A stretch of 41,593 nucleotides of DNA from Bacteroides sp. (GTDB lineage: Bacteria; Bacteroidota; Bacteroidia; Bacteroidales; Muribaculaceae), in the NCBI GenBank assembly GCA_014802425.1, contig JAAVCH010000016.1, positions 46,163 to 87,755 of the forward strand, in the 5' to 3' direction. The first letter of the stretch is position 1. Each line of letters begins with the position of its first letter. The notes under the pieces are model-generated. The model searched no databases. It was not told where the DNA came from and worked only from the letters and a program-made list of their open reading frames with translations. A program made the translations under genes and the position numbers. Positions 17,155-25,399 of the stretch are shown piece after piece.

Positions 17155-17949
17155 TCATGATAGATTGAAAAGCCTGGAGAGGTCAAATACCCTCAAGACG
17201 ATAAGGACTATTGTACAGCAACCAAGATATATCCAGTCTGATGCTTCGGTTTTTCTTCCTTCGGAATGATAATCCGGAAGTGTACCAGTAAAGCCTCTCG
17301 CCGCCATCGCCCGGCCTATACGTTCGGACCTTGCTATCGACCTCATGAAAAGCTGGCCTATCATGACTCCCCATACCTTTACAGGATAATTCTTACGTCC
17401 GTATCCACGGGCCTCTCGCGCCCTCTTCATTGAAATCGCTTCGGTTAAAAGGATGGTGAGATAGCGGAAAATGAAAAGCAACTGGTCGGTAATGAAGGAG
17501 GGTACTCCAAGACGCCTTAATCCGCCGCACATTCCACGGAATGACACCGACTCCATCAATATAAGTATCGCCTGCATTCCCAACAGACCTCGCAGGAGTA
17601 CTGAGACAAATGTTATCCAGCCCAGACTCACGACAACTCCGTCAATCTGAAACGCAGGCCGATGGTCGTAAAAAGGATTAAAGACGGCAATCGGAAGCAC
17701 TATGGGAAGCACCATAAGAGAGCGCAGGAATATGCCGGAGAAACCAATGCCAAGCACAGCGGAATTCAAAATAGGGAAAACCGCAAACCATATTAGCATC
17801 CCGAGTCCTTCAACAGGCACGGACAGCATAATTACAAGATATGCAAATGTCACCAGTATTAACACTCTTGAATCAAAACACTTCGCATCCCGGTCCTGAC
17901 GGACATCAAGTGCCTGCAGATAGATATGGGCTCTCTCCAGTTTGGTCAT
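17155..17949 (-). CDS. nikQ: ECF-type nickel/cobalt importer transmembrane protein (NikQ/CbiQ)
   Basis: The T-component of an energy-coupling-factor importer, linking the ATPase to NikM. It is 264 aa with about five membrane segments, the two coupling-helix motifs of the family (SMKRAREARGYGRK and RIGRAMAARGFTG, both Ala-Arg-Gly type) and the N-terminal RAHIYLQALDVRQDRDAKCF. It starts 22 bases after nikMN and the stop touches the possible upstream start of nikO. The order M-Q-O matches known nickel/cobalt ECF operons. Confidence 0.92.
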   Translation of the reverse strand: MTKLERAHIYLQALDVRQDRDAKCFDSRVLILVTFAYLVIMLSVPVEGLGMLIWFAVFPILNSAVLGIGFSGIFLRSLMVLPIVLPIAVFNPFYDHRPAFQIDGVVVSLGWITFVSVLLRGLLGMQAILILMESVSFRGMCGGLRRLGVPSFITDQLLFIFRYLTILLTEAISMKRAREARGYGRKNYPVKVWGVMIGQLFMRSIARSERIGRAMAARGFTGTLPDYHSEGRKTEASDWIYLGCCTIVLIVLRVFDLSRLFNLS

Positions 17950-17971
17950 GGCATCGGAACAGGGCGGGGAA

Positions 17972-18952
17972 TCACTTTGAAGAATGCTTTCCCCCCATAA
18001 TCAATGAAGTGAACACCCATACAAGAATCACTACCATCGCAGCACCCAATATCCCGGAAAGTGAGTTGGCATAATCAGGCATCACGGCTGTTGTCTGCTG
18101 TATGGATTCGGCGCCGGCGCTGACTGCATCAGGGAATTCGGTCTCAAGTTCAGTCGTTCCTGAAAGCTGCTGGATGCTCCATTCGAGGCCATCGGGATAC
18201 TCCGAGGCAAAAAAAGCCAGCCCTCCACCCAGAACGGCGGCAGTCAGACCGAACCAGAGCAGGACCTTTTTCATACTCCTGCGGGTTCCGGTTTCATTGC
18301 TGACTCCGTAATCCAGTATCAGTTCCGGACGGGATTTCGCTACAAAAGACAGGATAGCCGCAGTTGCAAGACCTTCACCAAGGCCGATGAAAAGATGGAT
18401 TCCGGTCATAAGGGAAAGGAATGTAGAAGCGGGAAGAGAAGTGATGCCCGATAACTTTGTCTCAAGCGTCACCCCACATGCTCCAAGCTCGATTCCCACT
18501 ATCGAAGCTATCACAGAGGCAGCAACAAGCCGACCGACGGACTGACGGTGTGCCATAATCGGACGGAATACCAAAGGATATGCGATAAGGGTGGACATGG
18601 CTCCCATATTGATGATATTGGATCCAAGTGCAAGGAGACCGCCATCCGCAAAGACCAGACACTGAATGATTATGACGGACGACAGCGTGAGGAATGCGCT
18701 CCAGGGTCCAAGAAAAGCGGCGAGAAGGATTCCCCCTATTATATGACCCGAGGAGCCTGTGCCGGGTATAGTGAAATTAATCATCTGGGCTGCAAACACA
18801 AACGCTCCAAGCACTCCCATCAGGGGTACCTTACCGGTATCCATTTGTTTTTCACGATTGATTTTATAGCCGGCCACACCTAACAGAGCCACTGCGACTA
18901 CATCAGCCGCAAGGGCTACCTGGGTATTGACCAGGGCATCCGCCATATGCAT
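17972..18952 (-). CDS. nikM: Nickel-specific ECF substrate protein NikM fused to an NikN/PDGLE domain
   Basis: Substrate-binding membrane protein of the nickel importer. The N terminus Met-His-Met-Ala-Asp is the family's metal site: the amino group and His2 bind nickel, which also fixes the start at 18952 rather than the in-frame ATG six bases on. The CbiM core has PGTGSSGHIIGGILLAAFLG and NMGAMSTL. The C-terminal part (about residues 225-326) holds two membrane segments around ASEYPDGLEW, the PDGLE/NikN domain, giving a NikMN fusion. First gene of the operon nikMN-Q-O-channel-urea channel-MFS; the leader of about 70 bases to the upstream terminator has no clear TAnnTTTG box. Confidence 0.92.
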   Translation of the reverse strand: MHMADALVNTQVALAADVVAVALLGVAGYKINREKQMDTGKVPLMGVLGAFVFAAQMINFTIPGTGSSGHIIGGILLAAFLGPWSAFLTLSSVIIIQCLVFADGGLLALGSNIINMGAMSTLIAYPLVFRPIMAHRQSVGRLVAASVIASIVGIELGACGVTLETKLSGITSLPASTFLSLMTGIHLFIGLGEGLATAAILSFVAKSRPELILDYGVSNETGTRRSMKKVLLWFGLTAAVLGGGLAFFASEYPDGLEWSIQQLSGTTELETEFPDAVSAGAESIQQTTAVMPDYANSLSGILGAAMVVILVWVFTSLIMGGKHSSK

Positions 18953-19023
18953 GTCAATATCGGTTTGAGATTATACTTCATTAGAGTTAACAATATCCTT
19001 TAACATTAGTTGTCGTAGAGTAT

Positions 19024-19075
19024 AAAAACTTCCCGTCGTGAAAGCCGGATGCACTGTCGCTTTCATGACGGGAAG
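19024..19075 (-). terminator. Terminator of the agmatine/Mur ligase operon
   Basis: On the minus strand a 16-bp stem (19060-19075 with 19029-19044, one wobble pair) and 15-nt loop is followed by TTTTTATA. It lies 80 bases beyond the Mur ligase stop. Between the two, GACTTGA (19080-19086) and TCAAGTC (19109-19115) form a second inverted repeat. Confidence 0.8.
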
Positions 19076-19155
19076 AATCGACTTGAAGAAGTCGCTAAAG
19101 CGTATTCTCAAGTCAGGCGTACGAAGAACCTACAAATAGATTAGATATAAGGGTC

Positions 19156-20808
19156 TTATTTAAAGGTATCTGGAAGGTCGTTCTCATAAAGCACAGTGTC
19201 GCCGGGAGAAAGGATGGACGACAAAATCTTCTGCGCCTCATTAAAGTCGGCCACCTGATAAAGGTTTTTCTTATTGAATGCAGTAGAGAGAATGCCTCGG
19301 GTCAATGATTCACGGTTGTACTCGTTGACAATTATCGCTACATCGGCGTTCTCCCCGATATGCACGCCGAGCTTTTCATTGAGTTCATCGCGCCGCGATC
19401 CGAGCTCTACCATTCCGGGGGTGACACAAATGCGTTTTCCGCCTTTAAAACTACCCAGCACTTCAAGAGCCATTTTGGAACCTACGGGATTGCTGTTGAA
19501 GGCATCATCGATTATCGTGACTCCGCCGGGGGTACGTTTCATACTGAGGCGGTGCTCTACCTGCTGGATGCGTCCGACACCAAGCTGTATGGCCTCTTCC
19601 GACATGCCGAGCTTAAGTGCCACGATAATGGCGGCAAGAAGGTTAGATACATTGCTTTCTCCCACCAGCCGGGTCGTGAAGCTCAGACGTTCGCCATTTG
19701 GCTTCAATACCATGAAATGTGTGCCATCGGTAGAATACTCTATATTGTCAGCCCGGTAATCGGCTGCGCCGGGTTTGCTGATGGCATACCGGATACACTC
19801 GGTATTATCTACTTCTCTGGAGGCCGACATGGCGAAGTCATCGTTGATGACCACGAATCCATTAGCCGGAACGGCATCCGCAAGTTCAAACTTGGTATCC
19901 CGTACATTCTCTATCGAGCCGAAAGTCTCAAGATGCATGGGGCCGACAGCCGTTATTATACCGCAATCCGGTTCCACCAGATCACAGATTTCCTTGATGT
20001 CTCCTTTTTGTTTGGCCCCCATCTCGCATATGAAGATTTCGGTATAGGGCTTCATCATTTCACGTACAGTGCGGATTACACCCATCGGCGTATTATAGCT
20101 TCCGGGAGTCATCAGTGTCTCAAACTGTTCGGAAAGGATTGTATGAAGATAATGCTTGGTGCTCGTCTTACCATAACTCCCCGTGATGCCTATGACCTTA
20201 AGTTCAGGCATCCCTTTAAGGATGCTTTTAGCCTCATTCCAGTATTTACGGTTGATGGACGATTCCACAGGACGAAGCAGCCACACGGCCGCTATTACAA
20301 AACTCCATGAAACAATGGCCTCAAGAAGCAAGACGGACAATACGAAATTAGGACCGCTGTAATATCCCACCATATCACCCGAAAAGCCAAATGCAGCCAC
20401 ACAGCCAAGGAAGATGGCGAGCGACAGACCTCCGGCTACTGAATATATACGCCAGACCCGGCGGGTAAATACCAAAGGCTTCTTGAATCTGGCGGTCAGA
20501 ATCCGGTATATCTTGAAAAGACACACACATGCCGTAAGCAAGGCACACATAGCCGGAGTAAGCAGCGTGGAAAGGAGTAGGAAAATCAAGGCCATGTCCA
20601 CCAGTCGGGAGGCTCCGAGAAAGTGTCCTTGTTCAAGCCATGACCAGTAACGGGATATCCTGTAGCTGTTTTGCTGGAGGATATGGATGTCGTGTTTAAG
20701 GTTAAGCAGGAGATAAGCCCCGCAGATGACATATATGAATATTAAAAGAAGGCTCATTTTTATTATCAAGTGTCTTATACGATCTACTACGTTGCGATGC
20801 CGGTCCAT
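19156..20808 (-). CDS. Membrane-anchored Mur ligase (MurF-like)
   Basis: A 550-residue protein. Residues 1-180 carry about four or five membrane segments (18-35, 70-98, 122-142, 155-178). From about 185 comes a Mur ligase: P-loop GITGSYGKTST (207-217), MTPGSYNTPMGV, EMGAKQKGDIKEICDLVEPD, HRLSMKRTPGGVTIIDDAFNSNP and a C-terminal ligase domain. These match MurF (adds D-Ala-D-Ala to UDP-MurNAc-tripeptide). Normal MurF is about 450 aa and soluble, so this is either a paralogue tied to the membrane or a ligase with another substrate. An in-frame ATG at 20757 (before the first membrane helix) is an alternative start. Last gene after an alpha/beta hydrolase. Confidence 0.85.
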   Translation of the reverse strand: MDRHRNVVDRIRHLIIKMSLLLIFIYVICGAYLLLNLKHDIHILQQNSYRISRYWSWLEQGHFLGASRLVDMALIFLLLSTLLTPAMCALLTACVCLFKIYRILTARFKKPLVFTRRVWRIYSVAGGLSLAIFLGCVAAFGFSGDMVGYYSGPNFVLSVLLLEAIVSWSFVIAAVWLLRPVESSINRKYWNEAKSILKGMPELKVIGITGSYGKTSTKHYLHTILSEQFETLMTPGSYNTPMGVIRTVREMMKPYTEIFICEMGAKQKGDIKEICDLVEPDCGIITAVGPMHLETFGSIENVRDTKFELADAVPANGFVVINDDFAMSASREVDNTECIRYAISKPGAADYRADNIEYSTDGTHFMVLKPNGERLSFTTRLVGESNVSNLLAAIIVALKLGMSEEAIQLGVGRIQQVEHRLSMKRTPGGVTIIDDAFNSNPVGSKMALEVLGSFKGGKRICVTPGMVELGSRRDELNEKLGVHIGENADVAIIVNEYNRESLTRGILSTAFNKKNLYQVADFNEAQKILSSILSPGDTVLYENDLPDTFK

Positions 20809-20878
20809 TCAAAAGGGCCCGCAAGAATCAATCGGATTATTATCATAATGACCACAGCACCCGTTAAAGGCACGCAGC

Positions 20879-21652
20879 CTATAACTTAAAGAAAGACCTG
20901 AGTACCGCTGCGAATCCGCCCGGATTATCCAGAAAACTGTAGTGACCGCATCCCTCAAAGCTAACAAGCCCGACATCGGGAATAAGTTTTTCCATAGTCT
21001 TCGCGTCAGATAGGGGAGTGGCTGTATCCTCGGCTCCCCAAATAAGCAGGGTAGGAGCCTTTATGGAGGGCATCACATGCTTAAGGTCCTCATTTACGCA
21101 CTTGCTTAAAATACCCCGCATAATCGGTGTCGAACTGTTATAATCGCTCGATCCCGCCTTACCCCGGTATTTATCCAGAAGGCGGTTGCCGCGTTTTTTT
21201 CCACACACCGCCGGAAGCAGATGCTTCAAGGTCTTATATGTATAGACCTTCATGTAATATCTACACGTGCGGTGCGGCTTGATGCCTGCCGCATCCACAA
21301 GCACCAGCTTGTCAATGAAATCATTGCGTGACGACATCAGTATGCCGATCCGGCCGCCGAAGCTGTGGCCAAGGTAGGAGAGACGGGCTATCCCCAGTTC
21401 TCCGATCATTTTTTCTATGAGCCGCGTAAATTCCTCCACGCCCCATATGGACGGGGGCTCGGGAGTCTTACCATGACCCGGAAGGTCAACGGAGATTACC
21501 CGCATTTTCTTTTCGAGAATGCGGGTAATGGATTCCACCGTAGTGGTGTTGCAGCCCCATCCATGTACAATCATCACTATCTCATCGGCGTTCGCCGGAC
21601 CACGATCATCGTAATGGACGGGTATACCGTCGATATCTATAGTCTTTTCCAA
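20879..21652 (-). CDS. Alpha/beta hydrolase, TTG start
   Basis: A 257-residue serine hydrolase with the alpha/beta fold: oxyanion-hole region VHGWGC (29-34), nucleophile Ser97 in GHSFGG, acid Asp209 in WGAEDTATP and base His237 in GCGHYSFLD. No ATG is available between the upstream in-frame stop and the conserved start, so TTG at 21652 is the likely initiator. It sits 71 bases before the membrane-bound Mur ligase and 44 bases after the SPFH gene, all on the minus strand; the pairing with a Mur ligase suggests a substrate in the cell envelope, which is inference. Confidence 0.88.
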   Translation of the reverse strand: MEKTIDIDGIPVHYDDRGPANADEIVMIVHGWGCNTTTVESITRILEKKMRVISVDLPGHGKTPEPPSIWGVEEFTRLIEKMIGELGIARLSYLGHSFGGRIGILMSSRNDFIDKLVLVDAAGIKPHRTCRYYMKVYTYKTLKHLLPAVCGKKRGNRLLDKYRGKAGSSDYNSSTPIMRGILSKCVNEDLKHVMPSIKAPTLLIWGAEDTATPLSDAKTMEKLIPDVGLVSFEGCGHYSFLDNPGGFAAVLRSFFKL

Positions 21653-21696
21653 GAGTCGTCTATTTGATTAAAATAGTTATAAAGGTCAGTCATGAA

Positions 21697-22635
21697 TCAG
21701 GCCTGATTGCCTGTGCTCACGATAGGAGTGACAGGTTCGTCGCCACAAAGCACTACAAGCAGATTGCTTACCATCGCGGCCTTGCGCTCGTCATTGAGAT
21801 TGACCATACCCCCTTCCTCAAGACGTCGGAGAGCCATTTCTACCATCGATACGGCTCCTTCCACGATTTTCTCACGGGCCGTGATTATCGCCGATGCCTG
21901 CTGACGACGAAGCATCACAGCGGCAATCTCGGGAGCATAGGCAAGGTAATTGAGTCTTGCCTCCACAACCTCGATGCCGGCCATGGCAAGCCTCTCATTG
22001 ATTTTGGCCTCAAGGAGATTATTGATGGCTTCCCCTCCATCGCGGAGCGTAAGTTCGTCGGGATGGTCGGACTGAGGGTCATAGGCAAACTGTCCGGTCA
22101 CCTCACGCAGGGCGGCATCACTCTGAATGCGCACGAAATTATTCAAGGCGGCATTACTCAATGTGTTGCCCTGGGCATTGGACAGTGACGAAGCGTCAAG
22201 ATCGAACACCACCCGGTAAGTATCCTTGACTTTCCATACCAGTACCATGCCAATCATCACCGGGTTGCCGACCTTATCGTTCACCTTGATGGGATCGATG
22301 TCCATATTACGGATACGCAGGCTTATCTTTTTCTTATTCATAAAGGGATTAACCCAATAATAGCCTACCTTGTAACATGTGCCACGGTACTTGCCGAAGA
22401 AAATCATCACCCTGGCCTCGTTGGGTTCCTGAGTGAAGTATCCGGCACAGCCAATGATAAAGAGTATGAAAAGCACCACCGAACATCCTACGGAAAGGAA
22501 CATATTGTCTTCCCCACCATACCATATGCAAAGCAGGATGAGTATCGGGATGAAGACAAACGTCCAGAAAAGCATCAGAAAACCATTGATGCACAATCCT
22601 TTATATTCGAATTCACAGTTACTATTTTCAGTCAT
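21697..22635 (-). CDS. SPFH/band-7 domain membrane protein
   Basis: A 312-residue protein of the stomatin/prohibitin/flotillin/HflK superfamily, which makes large membrane-bound rings. Two close hydrophobic segments occupy about residues 20-65 (ending LFIIGCAGYF), then comes the SPFH domain: EARVMIFFGKYRGTCYKVGYYWVNPF, SLRIRNMDIDPIKVNDKVGNP, ALREVTGQF and the helical part with IEVVEARLNYLAYAPEIAAVM. Start set to the ATG at 22635 (MTENSN); an ATG eight codons earlier is possible. Same strand as the agmatine genes, 41 bases after aguB; the functional link is unclear. Confidence 0.88.
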   Translation of the reverse strand: MTENSNCEFEYKGLCINGFLMLFWTFVFIPILILLCIWYGGEDNMFLSVGCSVVLFILFIIGCAGYFTQEPNEARVMIFFGKYRGTCYKVGYYWVNPFMNKKKISLRIRNMDIDPIKVNDKVGNPVMIGMVLVWKVKDTYRVVFDLDASSLSNAQGNTLSNAALNNFVRIQSDAALREVTGQFAYDPQSDHPDELTLRDGGEAINNLLEAKINERLAMAGIEVVEARLNYLAYAPEIAAVMLRRQQASAIITAREKIVEGAVSMVEMALRRLEEGGMVNLNDERKAAMVSNLLVVLCGDEPVTPIVSTGNQA

Positions 22636-22676
22636 GACGAAAAAATCGATTAAAATCACAAAATATGGTCATGGGA

Positions 22677-23567
22677 TCAGTCAAGGAAACGGGATGTCAA
22701 TCCCTTATAGCATTCTACGCGTCTGTCGCGTAGGAAGGGCCACCATCGTCTGACGTCTTCTGAGCGATTGAGGTCGACTTCCACGACTCTTTCTTCAGCG
22801 GCGTTTTCCACACAAAGAGCAAGGAATTCACCCTGAGGTCCGGCGACGAAGCTTGAACCCCAGAAATCGATTCCGGAAGTGGTCTCTGTCGGATCTTCCT
22901 CATAGCCTACTCGGTTGACAGTGACAACCGGCAGACCGTTCGCCACGGCGTGTCCACGCTGCACCGTTATCCAAGCCTCACGCTGGCGCACCTTCTCATC
23001 ATCCGGATCATCCGGATTCCATCCGATGGCCGTGGGATAAATGAGTATTTCCGCACCGCGCAAAGCCATGAGGCGGGCTGCCTCCGGATACCACTGGTCC
23101 CAGCAGACAAGGACTCCAAGACGTCCGAGCGAGGTGTCGATAGGTTCGAATCCCTTATCACCCGGAGTAAAGTAGAATTTCTCGTAAAATCCCGGATCAT
23201 CGGGAATGTGCATCTTGCGATACGTACCTGCGATTGAGCCATCCTTCTCAAATACCACGGCCGTATTATGATAAAGGCCGGGAGCCCGGCGTTCGAAAGC
23301 ACTCGTCACGAGGACCACGCCGTTCTCACGTGCCGCCTCCGCATAAAAGTCGGTGAATTCACTCGGGAGCTCCACTGCAAGATCAAAATTGTCGACATTC
23401 TCAGTCTGACAGAAATAGAGAGAATCATGGAGCTCGGATAGAACGACAAGATCCGCTCCCTCATCTGCGAGATTGGAGATCGCCACCAGGTTCCTGCTCC
23501 TGTTGGAGTCGATATCATCAGAAAAAAAATGCTGAACGATTCCGACCTTTATTTTTTTCGTTTTCAT
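22677..23567 (-). CDS. aguB: N-carbamoylputrescine amidase
   Basis: Nitrilase-superfamily enzyme that hydrolyses N-carbamoylputrescine to putrescine, carbon dioxide and ammonia. The catalytic triad is visible: Glu45 (LSELHDS), Lys118 (YRKMHIPDD) and Cys155 (VCWDQWYPEAARL). Other family signs are FYEKFYFTPGDKGF and FWGSSFVAGPQGE. 296 aa is the normal length. It follows the agmatine deiminase gene by 27 bases on the same strand, which supports the assignment over other nitrilases. Confidence 0.93.
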   Translation of the reverse strand: MKTKKIKVGIVQHFFSDDIDSNRSRNLVAISNLADEGADLVVLSELHDSLYFCQTENVDNFDLAVELPSEFTDFYAEAARENGVVLVTSAFERRAPGLYHNTAVVFEKDGSIAGTYRKMHIPDDPGFYEKFYFTPGDKGFEPIDTSLGRLGVLVCWDQWYPEAARLMALRGAEILIYPTAIGWNPDDPDDEKVRQREAWITVQRGHAVANGLPVVTVNRVGYEEDPTETTSGIDFWGSSFVAGPQGEFLALCVENAAEERVVEVDLNRSEDVRRWWPFLRDRRVECYKGLTSRFLD

Positions 23568-23594
23568 AACATATCTTTTTTACGCTATTTCAAA

Positions 23595-24686
23595 TCACTT
23601 TTCATCGGCAATAAATGACTCCGCCACTGCATCGTTGAAGAATCCCTTATGAAGCTGCATGGTGGCGCAGTGTAATGAACCGTGCTGTTTTATCAGTGCA
23701 CGGCAGTCCACCGGCACGACTTCATGCCCGGGGAAAGGAATCCTGATGGTCATGCAGGCAAGGCGGTCATTGGCCTCCTGCCCGTAGACCGGCATGAAGA
23801 CATGTGTTGGAGTGACAAGATAGTTGGCATATGTAGCCGGAAGACGCTCTCCGTTTTCATCATAGATTGGATCAGGCAGGGGAAGCTCCACAAGATTGAA
23901 CGGCTCGCCATGGGCATTACGGAACATAGTCAGCTGGGCACGCATACGAAGAAGTTCCTCGAAATGCTCATCATCCACATCCCGGCATCCGGTAAAGACA
24001 ATGGTGTTGCCCGGAGCCAGGCGCGCAAGGGTATCTATATGCGAATCAGTGTCGTCACCGGCCAGAGCTCCGTAGTCAAGCCAAAGGATATGGTCGACAC
24101 CAAGACGCTCGTTAAGTATCCTGTTCAACGCCTCTTTCGTTTTACCGCCATTGCGGTTGGGCGACGTGAGGCACCGTGTCGTTGTCATCAGGGTTCCCAT
24201 GCCGTCCGTTTCCACCGACCCACCTTCGAGTATGAAATCGCGCTCGTTACGGTACTGCTCTGGAAGAAGGACATACTTATCCTTTAAGTGGAGATTGACA
24301 AGATTGTCTTTATCGGAAGCGAACTTGAGGCCCCAGCCGTTGAAACCGAAGTCAAGCGCGCGGCAGCGTCCGAAACGTTCCAAAGCGATGGGTCCGTAAT
24401 CCCGTGTCCAGGTATCATTGAATTCGCAGCTGACAGGAATCACCCTCTCCTTAGCCGAAAGGTCCTTAAGAAAGCCTTCCGCATCATCATCCGGAGCATG
24501 GAGAAGCACAACACAGGAGCCTGCCTTTGTGACTGCATCCAGAATGAGGTGATAACACTGCCGGACTTCATCGAGCATGTATTCCCAGTCAGTCTCTTTA
24601 TGGGGGAGGGCCATCAGGACAGCGCCCTGCGCCTCCCACTCGGCAGGGAATCTTAGGGATGTAAGAGATGTAGTTTGGGTTGACAT
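23595..24686 (-). CDS. aguA: Agmatine deiminase (peptidylarginine deiminase family)
   Basis: Converts agmatine to N-carbamoylputrescine and ammonia. The guanidine-modifying fold is shown by NDTWTRDYGPI (about 90-100), EGGSVETDG (154-162), GDDTDSHIDTLAR (210-222) and the catalytic Cys340 in HGSLHCATMQL. Length is 363 aa. Agmatine is inferred from the adjacent aguB; without that neighbour the family would be read only as a PAD-type deiminase. First gene of the minus-strand operon aguA-aguB-SPFH-hydrolase-Mur ligase. Confidence 0.92.
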   Translation of the reverse strand: MSTQTTSLTSLRFPAEWEAQGAVLMALPHKETDWEYMLDEVRQCYHLILDAVTKAGSCVVLLHAPDDDAEGFLKDLSAKERVIPVSCEFNDTWTRDYGPIALERFGRCRALDFGFNGWGLKFASDKDNLVNLHLKDKYVLLPEQYRNERDFILEGGSVETDGMGTLMTTTRCLTSPNRNGGKTKEALNRILNERLGVDHILWLDYGALAGDDTDSHIDTLARLAPGNTIVFTGCRDVDDEHFEELLRMRAQLTMFRNAHGEPFNLVELPLPDPIYDENGERLPATYANYLVTPTHVFMPVYGQEANDRLACMTIRIPFPGHEVVPVDCRALIKQHGSLHCATMQLHKGFFNDAVAESFIADEK

Positions 24687-24764
24687 CGTATGGGATATTG
24701 TGAATCAGCATGAAGCATCCGCTTCATTCAGTCTGATTCAGAAACTATACTTAGTATTAGTCTA

Positions 24765-24772
24765 CAAACTTA
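24765..24772 (-). promoter_or_regulatory. Probable -7 element of the aguA operon
   Basis: TAAGTTTG on the minus strand fits TAnnTTTG. The -33 region about 20 bases upstream is T-rich (TTTC) but lacks a clean TTG. Transcription would start about 70 bases before the aguA ATG. Confidence 0.5.
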
Positions 24773-24841
24773 GTAAATTAAGCTGAGAAAATGAAATTTT
24801 TTGAGTAAATTCGCGTATCACTATAATACTTATCAACCCAT

Positions 24842-25399
24842 ATGAACCGCACGGAAACTGAATTCAAACGTGAGATAACGAGATGCCGTGATATATTCGA
24901 AAAAAAAATGATGGACTACGGCACATCATGGAGGATAATGCGGCCTACGTCGCTGACAGACCAGATTTTCATAAAGGCCAAACGCATAAGGTCGCTGGAA
25001 GAAAAGAACGGGCAAAGGGCCGTGGATGAAGGAATCGAACCCGAATTCATCGGTATAGTCAACTACTGCGCGATGGCCATGATTCAGCTTGAACTCGGTC
25101 CGGGCAGTCAGCTTGCCCCCGCTGAGGCGATGAGGCTCTATGACCAGTCCATCAATGCCGCCACATCCCTGATGCTCAACAAGAACCATGACTATGAGGA
25201 AGCATGGAGGGATATGCGTGTGTCGAGTTTCACGGACATAATCCTTCAAAAGCTTCTGCGCACAAAGGAAATCGAAAGTCACGACGGCCACACAATCGTC
25301 TCCGAAGGGATTGACGCCAACTACATGGATATGATCAATTACGCGATATTCGCCCTGATAAAACTCTACGATGCCGAACACAACTCCGATAATCAGTAA
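24842..25399 (+). CDS. DUF1599 protein, internally duplicated
   Basis: A 185-residue cytoplasmic protein made of two similar halves. The first has KMMDYGTSWRIMRPTSLTDQ, KAKRIRSLEE and FIGIVNYCAMAMIQL; the second has KNHDYEEAWRDMRVSSFTDI, LLRTKEIE and YMDMINYAIFALIKL. This is the DUF1599 (nucleotide-modification-associated) pattern. The biochemical function is not established. Its last 29 bases overlap the DoxX/BT_3928-like gene, and this pairing is commonly seen in Bacteroidales. Start: ATG 24842. Confidence 0.88.
   Translation: MNRTETEFKREITRCRDIFEKKMMDYGTSWRIMRPTSLTDQIFIKAKRIRSLEEKNGQRAVDEGIEPEFIGIVNYCAMAMIQLELGPGSQLAPAEAMRLYDQSINAATSLMLNKNHDYEEAWRDMRVSSFTDIILQKLLRTKEIESHDGHTIVSEGIDANYMDMINYAIFALIKLYDAEHNSDNQ

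Noticed and set aside
19024..19115. Possible nickel or cobalamin riboswitch upstream of nikMN
   Set aside because: The large hairpin lies on the murein-gene side, is followed by T5 on the minus strand and fits a terminator; I could not match a NiCo or cobalamin consensus.
19360..20310. 316-codon plus-strand open frame opposite the Mur ligase gene
   Set aside because: Antisense shadow of the Mur ligase; the real frame has all family motifs.
23140..23165. GGTTCGAATCCC, which looks like a tRNA T-arm
   Set aside because: It lies inside aguB, and no acceptor, D or anticodon arm can be built around it.
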